Shown: positions 41,240 through 48,148 of the stretch, piece by piece
Numbering within the stretch: the stretch's first letter is position 1
Layout of the letters: every line of letters starts with the position of its first letter
Source: JBPOHE01 sp052035915
Lineage (GTDB): Bacteria; Pseudomonadota; Gammaproteobacteria; Chromatiales; Chromatiaceae
NCBI GenBank assembly: GCA_052035915.1
Contig: JBPOHE010000003.1
Coordinates: 1-51,598, forward strand
DNA length: 51,598 nucleotides
Reading direction: 5' to 3'
Translations under genes and position numbers: made by a program
Notes under the pieces: model-generated
The model's database searches: none
What the model was told of the DNA's origin: nothing
The model's input: the letters and a program-made list of their open reading frames with translations, nothing else

Positions 41240-44200
41240 TCAGTTCCCGTCCCGCTGGGACAGCCACTTGAGCAGGGTCGCGAAGAGGGCGTCAGGGTTC
41301 ACCGGCTTGGCGATAAAGTCATTCATGCCCGCCTCCAGACAGTTCCGCCTGTCCTCCGCAAAGGCGTTGGCGGTCATGGCCAGGATGGGGACATCCGCTC
41401 CCCTGGGCAATCGGCGAATCCGCCGGGTGGCTTCCAGGCCATCCATGCGGGGCATCTGCATGTCCATCAGGATCAGGTCATAGTCTTTATCGCCCGCCAG
41501 GTGCACCGCCGCGGCGCCATTCTCGGCCGGATCGACCACCTGGCCTATCTCCTCCAGGAGGCTTTGGGTGACCTCGAGGTTGATCGGATCATCTTCGACC
41601 AGCAAGATCCGGCGGCCAGGATACCGCTCGATCAGCCTGGCCTCGACCGCGTTCATGGTGGCGGACGCCGGGGATTGGACGGCGGCGGTCGCCTTCTTCA
41701 GCCTGGCCGTGAACCAGAAGGTGCTCCCCAGCCCGAGCTGGGTATCGACGCCGGCCGTGCCCCCCATCAACTCCGCCAGTCGCTTGGTGATCGCCAGGCC
41801 GAGACCGGTGCCGCCATATTTCCGCGTGGAGGAGTTATCCGCTTGCTCGAACAAGGAAAAGAGTCTCGGCACCGCCTCCGGGGCGATACCGATCCCGGTG
41901 TCCCTGACCTCGAAGCGGATCAGGAGGTTGTCGCCGCTTTCCTCTATCACCCTGGCACCCAGGGTGATGGTGCCGGTGGCGGTGAACTTGATCGCATTGG
42001 CGGCGTAATTCAGCCATCCCTGCTGGATGCGGGTCGAGTCGCCGAGCAGCGGTCGAGGGAAGGCTTGCACATCCACCAGGAGTTCAAGCGGCTTGGCTTG
42101 GGCCCGCGACTGGACCATGGAGACGACATCGGCCGCGATAGCCTGGATGTCGACATCGCTTTCCTCGATGTCGAATTTTCCCGCCTCGATCTTGGAGAGA
42201 TCCAGGACGGTGTTGATGATCTCCAGCAGATGGTGCCCAGCCGTATCGATGTTGTCGAGTCGTTCCGCCTGTTGGGGCGTCACCCCCGAGCGGCGGATCA
42301 GGTAGGCCATGCCGGTGATGGCATTGAGCGGGGTACGGATCTCATGACTCATGTTGGCCAGAAAGGCGCTTTTGGCGATATTGGCCGCCTCCGCCGCTTC
42401 CTTGGCCCTGGCCAGTTGTCGGGTGCGTTGATCGACCAGCTCTTCCAGACGCTGGCGGTGGCGGTTCAGTTCTTCCAGCAGGTGTTTTTTCTCGGTGACG
42501 TCCTGCATGACCGCCAGCACCGGAATCCTGGCGTCCGCCCGATCAAGGATGACGGTGGAGATCTCTACCGTGCGATGTTGGCCGTTCTTCCGGGTGATGA
42601 CCCATGGCTCGTGATCCAGGTCGTCGCCTTCTCGCATGCGTTCCATGCGTTGCCTGGCTCGCTCCTGGACCTCGGGATCGCTGTAGACACTCTGGTACCA
42701 ACCGAGACGGTTGATGTCATCCATCCCATAGCCGGTCAGCACCTGCATCGCCCGATTCCAGACCGTGAAGCGGACATAGGGGGGATCGGGGATGGCATGG
42801 CAGACAGCCACGCCGTCGACCATCAGCTCGATGATGGATTCGGCAAAATGGATCTGTTCATAGAGGCGACGCTGCAACGCCTTGCGATCGGAGATATCGC
42901 GACAGACGGCGATCACCACCCCCTGGCCGCCCAGTTCGACGCCGCTGGCGCTGATCTCGACGTCATAGACCGAGCCATCCTGGCGCCGATGGCGGCTTTC
43001 AAAGGTTCGTCCGACATCGGCGAGATTGGAGAAGTCGGCGCGGATCCGAGCCTCGTCCATCTCGGCCTCGAAATCCCAGGTATGCAGCTTGAGGACTTCT
43101 TCCCGGGTGTAACCCAGCATCTCGGCGAAACGCTTGTTGGCGTCGATCACCCGGTGGTTCTGATCATGGATGGAGATACCGTCCCGGGAATTGTCGATCA
43201 GGACATGGCGTCGCACACTTTCCTCGGCGAGCCTTTCCTGCAAGGCGAAGCGGCGTTTCCACTGTCGGCTTCCCCACCAGGCCGATCCCAGGGTCGCCGA
43301 TAGGAAACCTAGCAGCAGCCAGCTTGCCCGGGTGACCTCGGCCCACCAGGGCGACATATACTCCCTGTATCCCAGGCCGATGCTGATGGTGAAGGGTAGC
43401 CCGGGGACGCGATGGAGGGCGTAGGTGCGTTCGACGCCGTCCGGAGTGGCGGCCGAGTGGAACATGGTCTCGGACTGACCGGAGGCCAGGGCCGCCTGGA
43501 AGTCCGGCGAGACCTGCTTGTTGCCGGGTTGACCCACTGGGCCATCGAGCGGGGGAAAGCGGGCGATAAGTCCCTGATCCGTGTAGCGCAGGACAGCGGT
43601 GCCCGAAGCTCCCAGATCCGGGATGGAGAGGATGGCGGCAAAACTCTCAACCGGCACCGAAGCCGAAACGATTCCCGCAAAGCCACCCTCCCGTCCGAAA
43701 TAGGCCCGGGTGAAGGCGACGATCCAGCGTTTCGATGCCCGTCCCAGGATGGGTGCCGTGACGATCAGGCGCCTTTGTCCGCTCTCCCGATGGGTCTGGA
43801 AGAAGTCGCGGTCGGCGCAATTGATCGGCTCATCAGAGCGCACATCCTTGCCCCAGAGGGCCTCCCCCCTGGCGTTGGTCACCCGGATGGCCGCGACCTC
43901 GGGGAGCTGCGACACCTGAATCCTCAAGAATCTATTCATGGTTTCAGCGTCGATCCCCCCGCCCGCCGACTGGTGCTCCAGTTCCTGCACCACCCGGACG
44001 AGGGCATCGTCGATGACCCTGGCCTTGGCGGCGATGTTCTGCTCCAGCAACTGGGCCAGGTTTTGGGTCAGGGTTTCCACCCGTTCCCGATAGTGGATGC
44101 GACTTTGCCGCAGCGCCCCTACCCCGAGGGCGATGACCAGGACATTGACCAGGGCCACGACGACGAACAAAAACACCACCGGGCGCAGCCCCCGGTTGAG

Positions 44201-44272
44201 GATAGGAAGCCCGGCCCCCTCCGTCGTGCGGCTCGTCCCCGCCGTGAGCTGTTGGATATCACTTGGATTCAT
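41240..44272 (-). CDS. Cache/PAS hybrid sensor histidine kinase
   Basis: A 1010-residue membrane kinase. Transmembrane segments near residues 32-54 and 312-332 flank a periplasmic region with a Cache-like ligand domain (CADRDFFQTHRESGQRRLIVTAPILG). Two PAS domains follow (about 360-480 and 490-610). The phosphoacceptor is His643 in NMSHEIRTPLNA, the ATPase boxes are NYAANAIKF, DTGIGIA and GGTGLGLAI. The C-terminal receiver has Asp937 in LILMDMQMP. No HPt domain. It probably senses a small molecule outside and a redox or other cue inside. No obvious partner gene is adjacent; the CHAD gene is divergent. Confidence 0.93.
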   Translation of the reverse strand: MNPSDIQQLTAGTSRTTEGAGLPILNRGLRPVVFLFVVVALVNVLVIALGVGALRQSRIHYRERVETLTQNLAQLLEQNIAAKARVIDDALVRVVQELEHQSAGGGIDAETMNRFLRIQVSQLPEVAAIRVTNARGEALWGKDVRSDEPINCADRDFFQTHRESGQRRLIVTAPILGRASKRWIVAFTRAYFGREGGFAGIVSASVPVESFAAILSIPDLGASGTAVLRYTDQGLIARFPPLDGPVGQPGNKQVSPDFQAALASGQSETMFHSAATPDGVERTYALHRVPGLPFTISIGLGYREYMSPWWAEVTRASWLLLGFLSATLGSAWWGSRQWKRRFALQERLAEESVRRHVLIDNSRDGISIHDQNHRVIDANKRFAEMLGYTREEVLKLHTWDFEAEMDEARIRADFSNLADVGRTFESRHRRQDGSVYDVEISASGVELGGQGVVIAVCRDISDRKALQRRLYEQIHFAESIIELMVDGVAVCHAIPDPPYVRFTVWNRAMQVLTGYGMDDINRLGWYQSVYSDPEVQERARQRMERMREGDDLDHEPWVITRKNGQHRTVEISTVILDRADARIPVLAVMQDVTEKKHLLEELNRHRQRLEELVDQRTRQLARAKEAAEAANIAKSAFLANMSHEIRTPLNAITGMAYLIRRSGVTPQQAERLDNIDTAGHHLLEIINTVLDLSKIEAGKFDIEESDVDIQAIAADVVSMVQSRAQAKPLELLVDVQAFPRPLLGDSTRIQQGWLNYAANAIKFTATGTITLGARVIEESGDNLLIRFEVRDTGIGIAPEAVPRLFSLFEQADNSSTRKYGGTGLGLAITKRLAELMGGTAGVDTQLGLGSTFWFTARLKKATAAVQSPASATMNAVEARLIERYPGRRILLVEDDPINLEVTQSLLEEIGQVVDPAENGAAAVHLAGDKDYDLILMDMQMPRMDGLEATRRIRRLPRGADVPILAMTANAFAEDRRNCLEAGMNDFIAKPVNPDALFATLLKWLSQRDGN

Positions 44273-44457
44273 AGGTGAAATATAGTACGCAAAATAAGGT
44301 CATTCATCGCCTTGACAACCGTGGCATGAGGGATGGCTGATTCCGGGGAACGGGGCCGATTGGGAAGCCGTTCCTCATCAGCCAGACCGATAATGTTACA
44401 ATCGGTGATGTTAATTGATTGCTTGAATACAACTCTATCCAGGAATTCAGCCCCCCT

Positions 44458-45411
44458 ATGACGACAAAACGAGTCAAATCCCAGACCCCTGTCCATATCG
44501 ATCAGACCGTGAGCACCGCCCTGACGGCGATCCTCGGTCATGACTTCAACAGCCTCCAGGAATGGGAAGCGGCGGCCCACAACTGGGAGAACATCGAGGG
44601 CGTCCACCAGATGCGCGTCCTTTTCCGGCGCATGCGTTCCGCCCTGTCCGTATTCCGTTCCGCCGTCCCCCGATCGGTCAGCGGTCATTGGGCACGGGAA
44701 CTCGGTTGGCTCGCCGGGCAGCTTGGTCCGGCCCGGGACCTGGATGTCTTCATCCAAGACAGCCTGGGGGGAGTACGTGGCAAGCTGCCGCTGCCCGGCT
44801 GGGAGAAGCTCAATGCCATCGCCTTCGAGCATCGCGCCCAGGCCTATGAGTCAGTGCGGGAGATGTTGGACGGCGAACGTTACGCCCAATTCAAAAAGGA
44901 TTTCCCCCGCTGGTACGAGACCTCCGCCTGGCAGCAGGCGGAGCTGAGCCGCAAGCAGCGCAATAATCTGGATGCCTGTATCGGTATCTTTTCCCGCACC
45001 CTGCTGGATCTTCTGGAGCGTCAGGTATTGCAGGCGGGCACCGACGTCGACCGCAACTCGACCACCGAGATGCATCAACTCCGCATCGAATGCAAAAAGC
45101 TGCGCTACGCCGCCGAGTTCTTTATGCCCATCACCCCCGGACTGGATACCTTCATCGGTCACATGCGCGGCCTGCAGGAAATCCTCGGCATCATGAACGA
45201 TGTTGCCGTCATGCAGCACCTGCTGGACACCCTGCTGCAAGGTCAGGAAGACATGGACGTGATCCGCTATGCCGGCGGCCTGATGGGCTGGCGTACCCGC
45301 CAATACTTTGATCTGCTCGAGGATTTCGATGCCAGATGGATGGAGTTCATCCACGCCAAACACCCCTGGTGGCACAAACATCCCCAATCGAACAAAATCA
45401 CCTGTGGCTGA
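44458..45411 (+). CDS. CHAD-domain protein
   Basis: A 317-residue all-helical protein with a full CHAD domain and no CYTH domain. NIEGVHQMRVLFRRMRSALSVFR carries the conserved His and the basic residues of the polyphosphate-binding pore. ARDLDVFIQD and a second basic helix, MHQLRIECKKLRYAAEFF, are characteristic. CHAD domains bind inorganic polyphosphate and often localise to polyphosphate granules, which many sulfur bacteria accumulate. The ATG at 44458 is chosen because an upstream frame from 44419 adds only 13 non-conserved residues. Confidence 0.9.
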   Translation: MTTKRVKSQTPVHIDQTVSTALTAILGHDFNSLQEWEAAAHNWENIEGVHQMRVLFRRMRSALSVFRSAVPRSVSGHWARELGWLAGQLGPARDLDVFIQDSLGGVRGKLPLPGWEKLNAIAFEHRAQAYESVREMLDGERYAQFKKDFPRWYETSAWQQAELSRKQRNNLDACIGIFSRTLLDLLERQVLQAGTDVDRNSTTEMHQLRIECKKLRYAAEFFMPITPGLDTFIGHMRGLQEILGIMNDVAVMQHLLDTLLQGQEDMDVIRYAGGLMGWRTRQYFDLLEDFDARWMEFIHAKHPWWHKHPQSNKITCG

Positions 45412-45437
45412 GGGATCGACCATCCATCCTTTGTTTT

Positions 45438-45460
45438 CGGGCCGCCGTAAGGGTGGCCCG
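45438..45460. terminator. Hairpin between convergent CHAD and pyrD genes
   Basis: CGGGCC (45438-45443) pairs with GGCCCG (45455-45460), with a partly paired GCCGTAAGGGT inside. It lies 27 bases after the CHAD stop and 26 before the end of the minus-strand pyrD gene, so it may serve both. There are only short T-runs either side. Confidence 0.55.
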
Positions 45461-45485
45461 TTTGCCTGAAAGTCTTGCGCTCCTC

Positions 45486-46454
45486 TCAGACCTCGCAGGT
45501 ACAGGGCCTGGAGGCATGGAGTTGCAGGCTTCCCACCAGAGGTTGTAATGACTGGAGCCGATGGCGCTGCATATAGTCCAGCAGCCCGGTATTGATCTTC
45601 CGGCAGATCAGGGGATCGTAGAATAGGGCGGTGCCGATGCCGACCGCCGTTGCCCCGGCGATGATGAATTCCAGCGCATCCTCCGCCGAGCCGATGCCTC
45701 CCTGACCGATGATGGGTATCCCATGCATTCGGCATACCTGATACACCTGGTGGACCTTGAGCAAGGCCACGGGCTTGATCGCCGGCCCGGACAGACCGCC
45801 CTGGTTGTTGCCGAGCACCGGCACCCGGCGCTCGCTATCTATGGCCATACCCATGAGGGTGTTGATGGCGGAAAAGGCATCGGTCCCGGCCTCGATGCAG
45901 AGCCGGGCGTTGGCGGCGATATCGGTTTGATTGGGCGACAGCTTGGTGATCAGGGGCTTGGTGGTCACCCGTCGGCAGGCTTCGACTACCCGGGCCGACA
46001 TAAGCGGATCATTGCCGAAGGCGACCCCTCCCGCCTTGACGTTCGGACAAGAGATATTGATCTCGATGGCGTCAATGGGCGAGTCGTCGAAGCGGCGGGT
46101 GACCTCGGCATATTCTTCGACCGTCGATCCCGAGACATTGGCGATGAAGTGGGTCTCCTCGAAATCGAGGTTGGGCAGGATCTCACGGACGACATGGTCG
46201 ACGCCGGGATTCTGCAAGCCGATGGCATTGAGCATGCCGGCCGGGGTTTCCCAGACCCGATGGGGGGCGTTGCCCAATCTGGGTTCGAGGGTCGTTCCCT
46301 TGAGACAGACGGCCCCGGCGTCCCGGTTGGAAAAGCCGGCGACCCGGGTATATTCCTCGCCGAACCCCACGCAGCCGGACAACAGTACCAGGGGGGTTTG
46401 AAAGTTGAGGCCGCAGAAATCCACGGCGAGAGAAGGAAGGGTATCAGCCGTCAC
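45486..46454 (-). CDS. pyrD: Dihydroorotate dehydrogenase, class 1B type
   Basis: Catalyses oxidation of dihydroorotate to orotate in pyrimidine synthesis. The class 1 pattern is clear: NPxxL-type FQTPLVLLSGCVGFGEEY, KGTTLEPRLGN, WETPAGMLNAIGLQNPG. The catalytic cysteine lies in EINISCPNVKAGG (class 2 enzymes, usual in many Gammaproteobacteria, have Ser). PLITKLSPNQTD binds FMN, and GQGGIGSAEDALEFIIAGATAVGIGTA is the phosphate site. Class 1B enzymes need the PyrK iron-sulfur subunit for NAD+; no pyrK is in this window. GTG 46454 is preferred, TTG 46472 is possible. Its promoter must lie close to or inside the repeat starting at 46500. Confidence 0.88.
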   Translation of the reverse strand: MTADTLPSLAVDFCGLNFQTPLVLLSGCVGFGEEYTRVAGFSNRDAGAVCLKGTTLEPRLGNAPHRVWETPAGMLNAIGLQNPGVDHVVREILPNLDFEETHFIANVSGSTVEEYAEVTRRFDDSPIDAIEINISCPNVKAGGVAFGNDPLMSARVVEACRRVTTKPLITKLSPNQTDIAANARLCIEAGTDAFSAINTLMGMAIDSERRVPVLGNNQGGLSGPAIKPVALLKVHQVYQVCRMHGIPIIGQGGIGSAEDALEFIIAGATAVGIGTALFYDPLICRKINTGLLDYMQRHRLQSLQPLVGSLQLHASRPCTCEV

Positions 46455-46499
46455 GGGGATGGTTCCAAGCAAGAGGGATCCGAATCATGGCGGATACTA

Positions 46500-46655
46500 G
46501 GCGATTTCTGTCAAAAGAAATACCAGCCTGCTGGTCTGTTCGCCCGCCTTCGGCGTTCCGCCAGCCGTTACAGAGCTCGCTCTGCGCCGGCTGGCGCGCC
46601 TGGAAGGCGAACGAACCGCCGGCGCATTCTGGTATTTCTTTTTCCGGCAAGCGCC
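46500..46655. repeat. 156-bp long-hairpin repeat, copy 2
   Basis: Same orientation and length as copy 1 (37337-37492), with about 85-90 percent identity by eye; the core from CAGCCGTTACAGAGC through GGCGCGCCTGGAAGGCG is unchanged. The right tip reads GGCAAGCGCC, a one-base change from copy 1. TA occurs next to both tips, so a TA target duplication is possible but not proven. It starts 45 bases upstream of the preferred pyrD start codon. Confidence 0.8.
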
Positions 46656-46733
46656 TTATGCTCGATTCGATCGCCGAAGGCGTCCGGTGGGAGAAAGAAC
46701 TGGGCACTGGATGGAAATCAGGATATTGACTTC

Positions 46734-46892
46734 TGATTAGCAAGTTATTTCAGCGAGAAAGAGATGGGCCGTCCTTCCGGCTGGGAAGCCGGAATCCAGA
46801 GCCATGGACGGTAGCTTCGATGGCTATCCTGACCTCTGGATACCGGCTTCTTCCCGCTTTCTCGGGAGTTGGCTGAGGTAACTCGCTAATCA
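46734..46892. repeat. 159-bp MITE-like element upstream of tRNA-Lys
   Basis: Imperfect 21-bp terminal inverted repeats at 46734-46754 and 46872-46892 differ at three positions (TGATTAGC, AGTTA, TCAGC shared). Inside is a second inverted pair, CCGGAATCCAGAG and CTCTGGATACCGG, around a CCGGCTGGGAAGCCGG hairpin, as in common gammaproteobacterial dispersed repeats. No coding content. It ends 66 bases before the tRNA gene. Confidence 0.7.
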
Positions 46893-46958
46893 AATTTCAG
46901 TTTAGACAAGGCCAAAAGTGGTAAGCGGGAAAGGCTTTCTTTATACTATTTCTTCTTA

Positions 46959-47034
46959 GGGCCGTTAGCTCAGGTGGTAGAGCATCTGACTTTTAATCAG
47001 GTGGTCACAGGTTCGAGTCCTGTACGGCCCACCA
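46959..47034 (+). tRNA. tRNA-Lys (anticodon UUU)
   Basis: A 76-base cloverleaf: acceptor arms GGGCCGT / ACGGCCC, D-loop with TTAGCTCAGGTGGTAGAGC, anticodon stem TCTGA / TCAGG with loop CTTTTAA giving anticodon TTT, T-arm CACAGGTTCGAGTCCTGT, and an encoded CCA end. TATACT at 46942-46947 is a good -10 element; I see no strong -35. It stands alone, flanked by small mobile elements. Confidence 0.97.
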
Positions 47035-47042
47035 GGAAAATC

Positions 47043-47076
47043 AAGGGGTTGCGATATATTCTGCACCCCCTTTTTT
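47043..47076 (+). terminator. Terminator of tRNA-Lys
   Basis: AAGGGGTTGC pairs with GCACCCCCTT with one mismatch, and is followed by six T residues (47071-47076). It begins 8 bases after the CCA end. Confidence 0.8.
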
Positions 47077-47181
47077 GTTTCTGCCGGGAAATGCTCTTGA
47101 TTGCCTCGGACAGATAACGTCGCTTGATTCCCTATCTTTGTCTTGGATCGCCAGCAATTTTCAGTTTGGGTTTTCTCCTTA

Positions 47182-47923
47182 GAAGCTGTTTGGAAATTCT
47201 GAGTCTTGGTGTTAGGGTTCGGCCATTTCCCGAGCGGTAGACAAGGTTATGGTCCCAAAAAACGACGCAAGCGTTATCCGAGCCATCTGAGCGATGGGGT
47301 GTGGCGTTACCTGGGGCGATTTCTTTTCCGGCAATCGCATGAAGCCTCATCTGCCGCCGCAGCCGTTGGCCGACCCAGGGAGGTAAGCTTGCGTCAGGTG
47401 ATCCAGGCCATTCCGTATGTCCTGATAACGGGCCGTCACTGGCGGTTACTCCCCCGCGGGTTTCCCCCTGGAGCGCGGTCTACTACCACTTCTACAAATG
47501 GTCAGGTGACGGCACCTGGCAACGCCTTGACCACCTCTGGCGGGCGCGGTTACGGAAAAAAAGGGGGCATCACAAGCCCCCCTCCGCCGGCTGTCTGGAC
47601 AGCCAAAGTGTCAAATGTACGGCTGTTCCCGGGAAGCGGGGCTACGAGGCTGGAAAGAGGGGCAATGGACGGAAACCTCCTTTATTCATCGATACCCTCG
47701 GACTGGCGCTGATGGCGATGATCACGATGGCTGGCAGGCCAGACCCTGATGGGGCCCGTCAGCTCCTGAGTCGCTTCCCTGGTAGCTGTTGGTTGAATCA
47801 CTCAGGTCGTCTGAGCAAAAGCCACGAGCGACTCACTTGAACCGATGCAACCTGGATTTACCTCGCCATGACCCGGATTCTGTTGCGACGCTTGGTCTGA
47901 GCCAGGAGGTTCCAAACGGCTTC
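47182..47923 (+). mobile_element. Decayed IS5-family element (IS1031-like)
   Basis: Ends resemble GAAGCTGTTTGGAA and its near complement (GAAGCCGTTTGGAA on the right), flanked by TTA on both sides (47179-47181 and 47924-47926), consistent with the 3-bp TNA duplication of IS1031-like IS5 elements. The transposase survives in pieces in different frames. YPSHLSDGVW, GRPREVSLRQVIQAIPYV and HWRLLP begin it. YYHFYKWSGDGTWQRL, CLDSQSVK and RGYEAGKRGNGRKPP follow. WIYLAMTRILLRRLV ends it. The middle with the second and third catalytic residues is missing, and at 742 bp it is shorter than an intact element. It also contains the 24-bp repeat remnant at 47315. Confidence 0.8.
47315..47338. repeat. 24-bp end-to-end remnant of the 156-bp repeat
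   Basis: The segment joins GGCGATTTCT, the left tip of the 156-bp repeat, directly to TTTCCGGCAATCGC, its right tip, with the whole interior missing. It sits in the IS5 transposase remnant exactly between the codons for WRYL and a KPHLPP-like stretch that belong together in IS5 transposases. This points to a past insertion followed by internal deletion. A chance match is possible but unlikely. Confidence 0.6.
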
Positions 47924-47926
47924 TTA

Positions 47927-48081
47927 GGCGATTGCCGGAAAAAGATATACCAGAATGCGCCGGATGTTCGTTCGCCTTCCAGGCGCGTCAGCCGACGCAG
48001 AGCGGGCTCTGTAACGGCTGACGCAACGCCGAAGGCGGACGAACAGACCAGCAGGCTGGTTATCTTTTGACAGAAATCGCC
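47927..48081. repeat. 156-bp long-hairpin repeat, copy 3 (inverted, 155 bp)
   Basis: Opposite orientation to copies 1 and 2: it begins GGCGATTGCCGGAAAAA and ends TTTTGACAGAAATCGCC. TTA precedes and follows it, the left one being shared with the target duplication of the adjacent IS5 remnant, so it abuts that element exactly. In the inner stem the C-G pair of copies 1 and 2 is replaced by a T-A pair (GTCAGCCG with CGGCTGAC), a compensated change. Confidence 0.8.
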
Positions 48082-48148
48082 TTAGTGTTCGTCACCAACG
48101 CCCATCCGGCTCCCGTGGACGAACCTCAAAGCAGGAGTTGAGGAATTG

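Noticed and set aside
47206..47712. Intact 168-residue gene
   Set aside because: Its parts match an IS5 transposase only when the frame is changed several times, so it is a remnant and not a real protein.
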